Shown: in pieces, positions 14,577 through 21,528 of the stretch
Numbering within the stretch: position 1 is the first letter of the stretch
Layout: the number at the start of each line of letters is the position of its first letter
Source of the DNA: Natronohydrobacter sp.
GTDB lineage: Bacteria; Pseudomonadota; Alphaproteobacteria; Rhodobacterales; Rhodobacteraceae
Assembly: GCA_007118445.1 (NCBI GenBank)
Contig: SKRP01000200.1
Span: 1-23,088, forward strand
Direction of reading: 5' to 3'
Length of the DNA: 23,088 nucleotides
The notes under the pieces: model-generated
The model's database searches: none
Seen by the model: the letters and a program-made list of their open reading frames with translations, nothing else
Told to the model about the DNA's origin: nothing
Translations under genes and position numbers: made by a program

Positions 14577-15142
14577 GGATCATCGGCGGAACAGCGCGCG
14601 GCCTCAAGCTCGCAGAGGTCGGCGAGGGCGATGCGGGCGCGCATCTGCGCCCCACATCGGATCGGGTGCGCGAGGCGATCTTCAACCTGCTGATCAACAG
14701 CCTCGGCGTGCCGCTCGACGGCGCAAGGGTGCTGGATCTGTTTGCCGGGACCGGCGCGCTGGGGCTGGAAGCGCTGTCGCGCGGGGCCGCCCATGTCACT
14801 TTCGTGGATGACGGCGTGGCCGCCCGCGCGCTGTTGCGCCAGAATATCGAGAAGATGCGCGCGATGGGCGTGACCAAGCTCTATCGGCGCAACGCAACCG
14901 AACTGGGGGTCAATCACGGTGCAGGCTTCTCGCTGGTGTTCCTCGACCCGCCCTATGGCAAGGGGCTTGGACAGGCCGCACTTGCCTCGGCCCGCGCGGG
15001 CGGCTGGCTCGCGCCGGGCGCAACCGTGGTCTGGGAAGAAGCCGCCCCCCAATTGCCGCCCCCCGGTTTCACCCTGCTTGACCAGCGCCGCTATGGCGAG
15101 ACAGTCATCACCTTCACAAAACACGAGACGCAAGATGCTTGA
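14573..15142 (+). CDS. rsmD: 16S rRNA (guanine966-N2)-methyltransferase
   Basis: A 189-residue SAM-dependent enzyme that methylates G966 of 16S rRNA during 30S assembly. The N-terminus MRIIGGTARG, LRPTSDRVREAIFNLL, motif I DLFAGTGALGLEALSRG (55-71) and the catalytic LDPPYGKG (124-131) are all diagnostic. It overlaps the previous gene by 4 nt (ATGA) and the following HAD gene by 8 nt, so the three are likely translated together. Confidence 0.95.
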   Translation: MRIIGGTARGLKLAEVGEGDAGAHLRPTSDRVREAIFNLLINSLGVPLDGARVLDLFAGTGALGLEALSRGAAHVTFVDDGVAARALLRQNIEKMRAMGVTKLYRRNATELGVNHGAGFSLVFLDPPYGKGLGQAALASARAGGWLAPGATVVWEEAAPQLPPPGFTLLDQRRYGETVITFTKHETQDA

Positions 15143-15797
15143 TCCGTTGCAACGCCCGGCGCTGGTAATCTTCGACTGCGACGGAGTCGTGGTTGATAGT
15201 GAGGGGATCACCAATCAGATGATCCGTGATGAGTTGGCAGCCCACGGGCTTGACTTGCCGCTCGGGCAAATCATGTCGCTCTTCGTCGGGGGAACCATTG
15301 CCGGGCTGGCGCAACGCGCGCGCGAGATGGGGGCTTGCCTGCCACAGAACTGGGTGGAGAGTTTTTATCCGCGCATCTGTGCGCGTCTGGCTGAAAACAC
15401 ACCGCTCATTCCCGGCATTGTCGAGATCATGGACAGACTCGATTCCCTGAAAATTCCCTATTGCATCGGCTCGAACGGGCGTCATGAAAAGATGGCGGCC
15501 ACGCTCGGCCAATATCCCGAGCTTCTCGCGCGACTTCAGGGGCGCATTTTTGCCGCTCAGGATGTGCCCAAGCCGAAACCAGCCCCGGATTTGTTCCTGC
15601 ATGCCGCGCACAGCCTTGGTCATGGCTCTGAGGCCTGCGTGGTGATCGAGGATAGTGCAACCGGGGCCCGTGCCGCGCGGACTGCCGGAATGCGCTGTTT
15701 CGGCTTCGCCCCGGATGGTGATGGCGCGCATCTGGCCGTCGAGGGGGCGCAGCCATTCCATACCATGGAGAGCCTGCCGAAGCTTCTCAATCTCTGA
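15135..15797 (+). CDS. HAD family phosphatase (beta-phosphoglucomutase/phosphoglycolate phosphatase-like)
   Basis: A 220-residue haloacid-dehalogenase superfamily hydrolase. Motif I is FDCDGVVVDSE with nucleophile Asp14 and acid/base Asp16. Motif II is in YCIGSNGRHEK, motif III Lys lies in DVPKPKPAPD, and motif IV is VIEDSATGARAA. The helical cap between motifs I and II places it in the subfamily that includes phosphoglycolate phosphatase and sugar-phosphate phosphatases; the substrate cannot be read from sequence. The ATG at 15135 overlaps rsmD by 8 nt. Its TGA stop (15795-15797) lies inside copy B of the 27-nt repeat. Confidence 0.92.
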   Translation: MLDPLQRPALVIFDCDGVVVDSEGITNQMIRDELAAHGLDLPLGQIMSLFVGGTIAGLAQRAREMGACLPQNWVESFYPRICARLAENTPLIPGIVEIMDRLDSLKIPYCIGSNGRHEKMAATLGQYPELLARLQGRIFAAQDVPKPKPAPDLFLHAAHSLGHGSEACVVIEDSATGARAARTAGMRCFGFAPDGDGAHLAVEGAQPFHTMESLPKLLNL

Positions 15798-15820
15798 TTT
15801 CATCTTGCTTCAAATACTCA
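15794..15820 (+). repeat. 27-nt gene-3'-end element, copy B
   Basis: Read in the sense of the HAD gene, it has the core TTTCATCTTGC, two variable bases, then CAAATACTCA. It starts with CTGA, where TGA is the HAD stop codon. It differs from copy C (20519-20545) at one position of 27. A small TGTC/GACA hairpin follows rather than a strong GC stem. Confidence 0.7.
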
Positions 15821-16056
15821 AGGCTTGTCGGCCAGACACCATCGGTGCGCATGGCCAAAAACGCGGGCAGAACCCTAGTGCCGCCTCACTAAGACCGCTG
15901 CATAATTCACACCCTCGTGCAATGTCCCGCCCGGCGGCAACTGCCCAGGCAGCGCCTGCCATTCCGGGGGCTTGCGCCGCGCCACTGGCGCGACGGACCC
16001 CGTGCATCCCGGCAGGCGCTCTATGCTTTACTTGAACAGAGTCATGCAGAGGTCTT
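15821..16056. other. Intergenic region between the convergent HAD and ThDP genes
   Basis: The largest gap in the window. Beyond repeat copy B I see a 7-bp hairpin with one wobble (CCTAGTG 15874-15880 and CACTAAG 15887-15893). On the minus strand a T5 run (plus-strand A at 15857-15861) follows about 12 nt after it, so it could be a weak terminator for the ThDP gene. The short frames here lack family resemblance. No tRNA, SRP RNA or 6S RNA signature is visible to me. Confidence 0.35.
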
Positions 16057-17712
16057 TCACTGCGCCAGCGCCCGCGCAGTTTCAATGGTCAGGCCAGGCG
16101 ACAGCGCATCGGGGTCGAGCACCAGTTCGATCACCGCAGGCAGATCGGACGCCACAGCCCGCGCATAGGCCGCTTCAAAATCCTCTGTCCGCTCGACCCG
16201 TTCGCCATGCGCCCCGTAAGCGCGGGCCAGCGCCGCGTAATCGGGGTTGAACATCTGCGTGCCGCTGACCCGCCCCGGATAGGTCTTTTCCTGATGCATC
16301 CGGATCGTGCCATATTGGCCATTATTGCACACGATCACCACGATATTCGCGCCGTATTGCCGCGCGGTGGACAGCTCGTTCAGCGTCATCTGGAAACAGC
16401 CGTCGCCCGCGAAACAGATCACCGGGCGGTCGGGATGTTCCAGTTTCGCGGCAATCGCAGCCGGAAAGCCATAGCCCATCGAGCCGGAGGTGGGCGCGAG
16501 ATGCCCTGGAAAGGCACGCGCGCGCAGGTAGCGGTGCAGGAAGGCTGCGTAATTGCCTGCGCCATTGGTGACGATGGCGTTTTCCGGCAGCGCCTCGGAG
16601 AGTTGGTGGATGACCTGTTCCAGCTTCACCGCACCGGGGGTTTCGCGGGGTGTGATCCAGTCCAGATAATCCGCGCGGGCGGCTTTCGTCCAGGCGGCCC
16701 AGTCGGGATGTGCGGGCGCGTCGCGCCGTGACAGGCGATCGATCACATCGACCGCAGGCGCGGCAAGGCCCAGGTCAGGGCGGAAGACGCGGCCCAGCTC
16801 ATCAGGGTCGGGGTGGATGTGGATGATGGTCTTGCCGGGGTCTGCCGGATCGACCAGTTCATAGCCGCCCGTCGCGATATCGCCCAGCCGCGCGCCAAGG
16901 ACCAGCAGACAATCGGCCTCGCGCAGACGTTGCGCCAGTTTCGGGTTCATTCCCACCGCCAGATCGCCTGCGTAATTCGGGTGGCGGTTGTCGATCCGGT
17001 CCATCCGGCGGAAGGTGGCGCAGACCGGCAGGCCGAAATTCGCGGCAAATTCTGCCAGCCCCTGCGCCGCAGCGCTTGACCAGACCGACCCGCCTGCGAC
17101 GACCAAGGGGCGGTTGGCCTTGCACAGCATCTCCAGCACCGCGTCTATCTGTTCGCCGCAGACCGAGGGCGGCATGGGGGCCACAGGCGGAATATCCGGC
17201 GCATCGGCGCGCGCCGAGAGGATATTTTCGGGCAGCGCCAGCACAACCGGGCCGGGGCGGCCAGAGCGGGCCTGATGAAAGGCGCGGCTGATATATTCGG
17301 GCAGGCGTTCGGAGTGGTCGATTTCTGCCGCCCATTTCGCAATGGGCCTGAAGAATTCGCGGTAATTGACCTCCTGAAACGCCTCGCGGTCGCGGTGGCG
17401 GTTGTCGATCTGGCCCACGAACAGGATCAGCGGTGTGGAATCCTGCCGCGCCACATGGATACCGCTTGAGGCATTGGTCGCGCCGGGTCCGCGCGTCACA
17501 AAGACGACACCGGGCTGGCCTGTGAGTTTCGCATGGGCCTCGGCCATCATGCAGGCCCCGCCTTCATGGCGGCAGACGATATTCTCGATACCCGAATCGT
17601 AAAGCCCGTCGAGGGCGGCCAGAAAGCTTTCGCCCGGAACGGAAAACACCCGCCGCACGCCCTGCGCTTTCAACTGATCCACCAGAATCTGCCCGCCATG
17701 CCGTGCTGTCAT
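16057..17712 (-). CDS. ThDP-dependent acetolactate synthase-like enzyme
   Basis: A 551-residue thiamine-diphosphate enzyme of the acetolactate synthase/benzoylformate decarboxylase family. The N-terminal pyrimidine-binding domain has the catalytic Glu50 in CRHEGGACMMAEAHA and the loop FVTRGPGATNASSG (71-84). A central domain follows (about 185-325). The C-terminal domain has the metal/ThDP motif GDG (436-438) through NN (463-464). No regulatory ilvN-type subunit is adjacent, so it is probably not the biosynthetic acetolactate synthase; the substrate is unknown. The frame runs on to 17985, but I start at the ATG at 17712, which has GGAAAGGG upstream. It is divergent from the FMN reductase gene with 107 bp between. 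Confidence 0.9.
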   Translation of the reverse strand: MTARHGGQILVDQLKAQGVRRVFSVPGESFLAALDGLYDSGIENIVCRHEGGACMMAEAHAKLTGQPGVVFVTRGPGATNASSGIHVARQDSTPLILFVGQIDNRHRDREAFQEVNYREFFRPIAKWAAEIDHSERLPEYISRAFHQARSGRPGPVVLALPENILSARADAPDIPPVAPMPPSVCGEQIDAVLEMLCKANRPLVVAGGSVWSSAAAQGLAEFAANFGLPVCATFRRMDRIDNRHPNYAGDLAVGMNPKLAQRLREADCLLVLGARLGDIATGGYELVDPADPGKTIIHIHPDPDELGRVFRPDLGLAAPAVDVIDRLSRRDAPAHPDWAAWTKAARADYLDWITPRETPGAVKLEQVIHQLSEALPENAIVTNGAGNYAAFLHRYLRARAFPGHLAPTSGSMGYGFPAAIAAKLEHPDRPVICFAGDGCFQMTLNELSTARQYGANIVVIVCNNGQYGTIRMHQEKTYPGRVSGTQMFNPDYAALARAYGAHGERVERTEDFEAAYARAVASDLPAVIELVLDPDALSPGLTIETARALAQ

Positions 17713-17819
17713 CGCTGTTACCCTTTCCTGTTGTGCATTGACCTTGGTGAAGGAATGCGCCGGATTGCCTTTCGTTCCGGCCAACATAGCTGATAGGACG
17801 CTGATCAAAAGGAGATAAC

Positions 17820-18350
17820 ATGCCAGACCCGACACTCTTGGGATTATGCGGTTCGCTGCGCCGCGATTCGTGGAACCGAAAACTGATGTGGGCGGCGCGC
17901 GATGCCTTTGGCCCGGCGCGCTTTGTCGAAGGCGATCTGCGCCTGCCGCTGTTTGATGAAGATCTGGAAGCAGAGGGTATGCCAACGGACGTGACCGCGC
18001 TGAAAGCGCAGGTCAAGGCGGCCGATGCGGTAGTGATTGCCTGCCCGGAATATAACAAGGCCCCGCCCGGCGTGCTGAAGAATGCGCTCGACTGGCTGAG
18101 CCGAGGGGGGCATCCATGGGCGGACAAACCTGTTGCGATTGTCTCGGCCAGTGCAGGGCGCGCAGGCGGGGAGCGGACGCAATTCGCGCTGCGCCTCATG
18201 ATGGTCGCGTTTCAGCCGAATTTGCTGCAAGGTCCGGAAGTGCTGATCGCCCGCCCCTCGAACGTCTTTGATGAGGATGGCCAGATCACGGACCCGCAGG
18301 CACGCGAACTGCTCGACACATTGATGCAGAAACTGCGCGCCCTCACGTAA
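17820..18350 (+). CDS. NADPH-dependent FMN reductase family protein
   Basis: A 176-residue flavodoxin-fold oxidoreductase. The phosphate-binding loop GLCGSLRRDSWNRKL (8-22) and the flavin-contact segment CPEYNKAPPGVLKNALDW are typical of the NADPH-dependent FMN reductase/quinone reductase family. It is cytosolic and could reduce quinones, azo compounds, chromate or flavins; the physiological acceptor is not clear. An excellent AAAAGGAGA site lies before the ATG. The TAA stop is inside copy 2 of the GTGCGTGC hairpin. Confidence 0.92.
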   Translation: MPDPTLLGLCGSLRRDSWNRKLMWAARDAFGPARFVEGDLRLPLFDEDLEAEGMPTDVTALKAQVKAADAVVIACPEYNKAPPGVLKNALDWLSRGGHPWADKPVAIVSASAGRAGGERTQFALRLMMVAFQPNLLQGPEVLIARPSNVFDEDGQITDPQARELLDTLMQKLRALT

Positions 18351-18376
18351 GGTGCGTGCTCTCGCACGCACCCTAC
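18347..18376. terminator. GTGCGTGC hairpin over the FMN reductase stop codon, copy 2
   Basis: The arms GTAAGGTGCGTGC (18347-18359) and GCACGCACCCTAC (18364-18376) pair with one G-T wobble around the loop TCTC. The left arm repeats the sequence of copy 1 at 10013-10025, and the TAA at 18348-18350 is the stop codon. There is no T-run downstream. It lies between the FMN reductase gene and the CinA-like gene on the same strand, so it may end the first transcript. Confidence 0.65.
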
Positions 18377-18402
18377 CTGCACGAATTCTGCGACAGCCGG
18401 GC

Positions 18403-18431
18403 TTGGACAGCGCGCGCGCCGCGCATATACC
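18403..18431 (+). promoter_or_regulatory. Candidate sigma-70 promoter for the CinA-like operon
   Basis: TTGGAC (18403-18408) and TATACC (18426-18431) are separated by 17 nt and lie 32 nt upstream of the CinA-like start codon, after the hairpin that probably ends the previous transcript. Only about half the consensus bases match. Confidence 0.3.
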
Positions 18432-18463
18432 ATAAGCGCAAGACCCGCACAGGAGCGCTGCCC

Positions 18464-19195
18464 ATGCCGAACCCAACTGCCGCCATGCTTGTCATCGGGG
18501 ATGAAATCCTCTCCGGGCGCACGCGCGATGCGAATATGCACTATCTTGCCGGGGAACTCGCGCAGCGCGGGATCGACCTTTTGGAGGTCCGCATTGTCTC
18601 GGATCAGCATGACCGGATCGTGGGGGCGCTGAACGATCTGCGCGCGGGCCATGATCATGTCTTCACCTCGGGCGGGATCGGCCCCACGCATGACGATATC
18701 ACCGCTGATGCTGTCGCGGCGGCTTTCGGTGTCGGTCTTGATGTGCGCGACGATGCCCGCGCCATCCTAGCCGCGCATTACCAGCGCACCGGGCTGGAAC
18801 TGAACGCCGCGCGCCTGCGCATGGCGCGCATCCCCGAAGGAGCGTGTCTGATCGACAATCCGGTCTCCAGCGCGCCGGGCTTCAGCCTGGGCAATGTGCA
18901 TGTCATGGCGGGTGTTCCGGCGGTGTTTCAGGCGATGGTGGCCGCTTTGCTGCCGACACTCGCCGCCGGGGCTGCGCTTTACAGCCAGTCGCTGACCATC
19001 CCGCGCGGCGAGGGCGAAATCGCAGGCGAGTTGCAGGCGCTGGCCGCAGCCCATCCGGATCTGTCGATCGGCTGCTACCCCTTTCAGCGCGACGGGGCTT
19101 ACGGCGCGAATGTCGTGGTGCGCGGGGCAGATCGCGCGCAGGTCGATGCGGCGCTGGTGAAGCTCGCGGAAATCTTCCCCGAGGCCGTCGCATGA
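18464..19195 (+). CDS. Molybdopterin-binding (MoCF/CinA N-terminal domain) protein
   Basis: A 243-residue protein consisting of a MoaB/Mog-type molybdopterin-binding domain as in the N-terminal part of CinA. Key stretches are MLVIGDEILSGRTRDANM, VRIVSDQHDRIVGAL and FTSGGIGPTHDDITADAV, followed by NPVSSAPGF and the VMAGVPAVFQ strand. The C-terminal nicotinamide-nucleotide amidase domain of full CinA is absent. Such stand-alone proteins are often annotated as competence/damage-inducible protein A, but the role is not established. The start at 18464 follows an AGGAG site. Its stop overlaps the GNAT gene start (ATGA). Confidence 0.92.
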   Translation: MPNPTAAMLVIGDEILSGRTRDANMHYLAGELAQRGIDLLEVRIVSDQHDRIVGALNDLRAGHDHVFTSGGIGPTHDDITADAVAAAFGVGLDVRDDARAILAAHYQRTGLELNAARLRMARIPEGACLIDNPVSSAPGFSLGNVHVMAGVPAVFQAMVAALLPTLAAGAALYSQSLTIPRGEGEIAGELQALAAAHPDLSIGCYPFQRDGAYGANVVVRGADRAQVDAALVKLAEIFPEAVA

Positions 19196-19911
19196 GCCTG
19201 CCCGATCCGGCCCGGCTGATGGCCGTGCTCGATGCCACATGGCCTGCGCTGCAGGTCGAGGATCAGGGTGGCTGGCGCCTGCGCGATGGCGGCGGCGGGG
19301 GCAAGCGCGTCTCTGCGACCTCGGCGCTGGGGCCGGGTGGGGATATCGCCCTGGCCGAAGCGGCGCAGCGCGCGCGCGGTCAGGCCCCGCTTTTCCGGCT
19401 GACACAGGATGATCCGGCGCTGGATGCGGCGCTGGCGGGGCAGGGCTACCGGATGCTGGATCCGACGCTGCTCTATGCCGCGCCGGTTGCGGAACTGGCG
19501 CAGAAACCGCCCCCCGTGCGGCTGTTCGATATCTGGCCGCCGCTGGCGATCATGCGCGATCTCTGGGCTGAGGGCGGCATCGGCCCGGCGCGGCTGGCAG
19601 TGATGGCGCGTGCGCCCGCGCCGCGCACAGGCTTTGTCGCGCGGATCGACGACCGTGTTTCGGGCGTGGGATTCGTGGCGATCCATGATGCCGTCGCCAT
19701 GATCCACGCCATCGAGATTGCCCCGCGCGCAAGGCGCAAGCGGGTGGCGACAACGCTGATGCGCGGTGCGGCGCATTGGGCCGAAGCACAGGGGGCGGAC
19801 TGGTTTGCGCTCGCTGTGACCGAAGCCAACGCGCCCGCGCGCGCGCTTTACGAGGGGCTGGGAATGCAGATCGCTGGCCGTTATCATTACCGCGAAGGGA
19901 GCCCCGCATGA
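19192..19911 (+). CDS. GNAT family N-acetyltransferase
   Basis: A 239-residue protein with the GNAT acetyl-CoA binding region in its C-terminal half: AIEIAPRARRKRVATTLMRG, AHWAEAQGADWFALAVTEAN and ARALYEGLGM. The pyrophosphate loop is less glycine-rich than usual (RRKRVATTLM instead of RRxGxG/A). The N-terminal 100 residues are less conserved, with a GWRLRDGGGGGKRVSA stretch. The acceptor substrate is unknown. The start overlaps the CinA-like stop by 4 nt and the stop overlaps the AhpD-like start by 4 nt. Confidence 0.88.
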   Translation: MSLPDPARLMAVLDATWPALQVEDQGGWRLRDGGGGGKRVSATSALGPGGDIALAEAAQRARGQAPLFRLTQDDPALDAALAGQGYRMLDPTLLYAAPVAELAQKPPPVRLFDIWPPLAIMRDLWAEGGIGPARLAVMARAPAPRTGFVARIDDRVSGVGFVAIHDAVAMIHAIEIAPRARRKRVATTLMRGAAHWAEAQGADWFALAVTEANAPARALYEGLGMQIAGRYHYREGSPA

Positions 19912-20474
19912 GTGGACCTGTCTGGAAACTCGACCTGCACCCGGTCGATCCCTTGCCCGAACGCACGCAGAAATATCTGGCGATCTGCGAGGAAAAACTC
20001 GGGATCGTGCCGAATGTGCTGCGCGCCTATCTGTTCGACATGGCCAAATTCGACGGGTTCATCGCCATGTATAACGATCTGATGCTGGGCGAGAGCGGGC
20101 TGTCGAAGCTGGAGCGCGAGATGATCGCGGTGGTGGTCTCGTCGATCAATCACTGCTGGTATTGTCAGGTCGCCCATGGCGCGGCTGTGCGCGCCCTGTC
20201 GGGCAACCCGGCGCTGGGCGAGGCGATGGTGATGAATTATCGTGCGGCCCCTCTGGATGCACGGACCCGCGCGATGCTGGATTTCGCCGCATTGGTGACA
20301 GAGGCAAGCGCGAAAATCGGCGCGCCAGAGCGCGACGCGCTGCGCGCGCAGGGGTTTTCGGAGCGCGACATCTTCGACATCATTGCCGTGGTGGGGTTCT
20401 TTTCGATGTCGAACCGGGTGGCATCCGCAACAGGGATGGAGCCGAACCCGGAATATCATTCACAGGCGCGCTGA
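19908..20474 (+). CDS. AhpD-like peroxidase-related protein (carboxymuconolactone decarboxylase family)
   Basis: A 188-residue helical protein with the redox motif CWYCQVAHG (Cys83, Cys86, His90), as in AhpD and the uncharacterised peroxidase-related family. AhpD-type proteins use the CxxC pair for thiol-dependent peroxide reduction; activity here is inferred. The N-terminal segment with NVLRAYLFDMAKFDGF and the late GFFSMSNRVASATGMEPN segment are typical of the peroxidase-related subgroup. It is the last of three ATGA-coupled genes and is followed by a GC hairpin at 20490-20509. Confidence 0.9.
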   Translation: MSGPVWKLDLHPVDPLPERTQKYLAICEEKLGIVPNVLRAYLFDMAKFDGFIAMYNDLMLGESGLSKLEREMIAVVVSSINHCWYCQVAHGAAVRALSGNPALGEAMVMNYRAAPLDARTRAMLDFAALVTEASAKIGAPERDALRAQGFSERDIFDIIAVVGFFSMSNRVASATGMEPNPEYHSQAR

Positions 20475-20489
20475 GCCGGGTCGCAGAGG

Positions 20490-20509
20490 CGGGGGGCGAC
20501 TGCCCCCCG
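20490..20509. terminator. GC hairpin between convergent genes, beside repeat copy C
   Basis: An 8-bp stem of CGGGGGGC (20490-20497) and GCCCCCCG (20502-20509) around GACT, 15 nt after the AhpD-like stop. On the plus strand a short TATTT follows 12 nt later, inside repeat copy C. It may act as a terminator in one or both directions. Confidence 0.5.
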
Positions 20510-20518
20510 TGCCCCCCG

Positions 20519-20545
20519 TGAGTATTTGCAGCAAGATGAAATCAG
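20519..20545 (-). repeat. 27-nt gene-3'-end element, copy C
   Basis: On the minus strand it reads CTGA, then TTTCATCTTGC, two variable bases and CAAATACTCA, identical to copy B except at one position. The TGA (20542-20544) is the stop codon of the minus-strand TIGR01620 gene. A strong GC hairpin lies just beyond it. Confidence 0.7.
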
Positions 20546-21528
20546 CCCTTGTCAAAGAGCCCGGTCACAGCGCGGGACAGGATATTGCCGGTGCGCGGGC
20601 GCGGCAGCGCGTCGAAGGGCAGCGGGCGGCAGACTTCGATCGCGGCAATGCCGAGCCGGGCGGTCAGCGCGCCATTGACGATCCCCTCGCCGAAACGGCG
20701 CGAGAGTTTTGACACGATCCCGCCTGACGCGACCGATCCGATCATGTCCTCGCCTGCGGCCACGGCCCCGGTGGCCAGAAGATGCGCGATCACGCCGCGC
20801 ATCAGACGGATCGACCCCAGCGTGCCCGCGCGGCCGCCATAGATTTCGGCCACGCGCCGGATCATGCGCAGATTGGTGACCAGCGCGGCCAGCACATCGA
20901 CCAGCGCGAGCGGCAGCATGGCTGTCAGCAGCGCCACCTGGCGCGCCGCCGCTTCCACCTCGCGCCGTGCGAGCGCATCGAGCGGGGTCATCAATGTCAC
21001 TTCGGTCAGGTCCAGCAGTCCGGCGCTGTCCAGTTGGTCCGGCGCATGATCGTCAAGCTGCGCGAGCGGCCAGCGCATATCCGGGCGCTGGGCGTAGAGC
21101 GCGCCGAGATGGGCCATGACGCGGGCGCTGGCGTCGCGGTCCGGCTGCAGCCGCGCGGCGTCGGCCTCTGCCCGCAGGCTGTCGATCCGGGCCAGGCGCC
21201 GGAAACCGGCCCATTCGCGAAAGCTGAAGATCAGCGCAGCCAGAGCGATGAGGCAGAGAAGCGCGAGCGCCAGCCAGCCCAGGGCGGCATTGCGCGCGAC
21301 CAGCCCGGTGACAAAATCCCAGGCAGCGACCGAGGCGGCCAGCGTGATGAAACCCGCCAGCGCGGCCCAGCCCAGCCGTGCCCAGAGCGGCAGTTTCGCG
21401 CGGCCCAGAACGAGGGCGGTCTGCATTGCGCGGCCCTCGGGCATGTCATCGGGCGGGGGCGGCACGCGGCCGGGATCGGCTGTGCTCTGATCGTCCAACT
21501 CGATCAGGATCGGTTTGCGCGTGCTCAT
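20542..21528 (-). CDS. YcjF/TIGR01620 family membrane protein (DUF697)
   Basis: A 328-residue inner-membrane protein. An acidic N-terminus (ELDDQSTADPGRVPPPP) precedes two adjacent transmembrane helices (about 50-70 and 78-98). The C-terminal half has a DUF697-type hydrophobic region (LLTAMLPLALVDVLAALVTN and following). This is the YcjF-like partner of YcjX; the pair is linked to the phage-shock operon in enterobacteria, but no psp genes are seen here. I start at the ATG at 21528, giving a 4-nt ATGA overlap with the upstream ycjX gene. The stop codon lies within repeat copy C. Confidence 0.88.
   Translation of the reverse strand: MSTRKPILIELDDQSTADPGRVPPPPDDMPEGRAMQTALVLGRAKLPLWARLGWAALAGFITLAASVAAWDFVTGLVARNAALGWLALALLCLIALAALIFSFREWAGFRRLARIDSLRAEADAARLQPDRDASARVMAHLGALYAQRPDMRWPLAQLDDHAPDQLDSAGLLDLTEVTLMTPLDALARREVEAAARQVALLTAMLPLALVDVLAALVTNLRMIRRVAEIYGGRAGTLGSIRLMRGVIAHLLATGAVAAGEDMIGSVASGGIVSKLSRRFGEGIVNGALTARLGIAAIEVCRPLPFDALPRPRTGNILSRAVTGLFDKG

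Noticed and set aside
15810..16085. A 91-codon minus-strand frame in the gap after the ThDP gene
   Set aside because: No ribosome site, no recognisable domain, and it overlaps the ThDP gene's 3' end; low-complexity Ala/Gly/Arg composition.
17713..17985. N-terminal extension of the ThDP enzyme frame
   Set aside because: The family starts at the ATG at 17712, which has a ribosome site; the extension runs over the start of the divergent FMN reductase gene.
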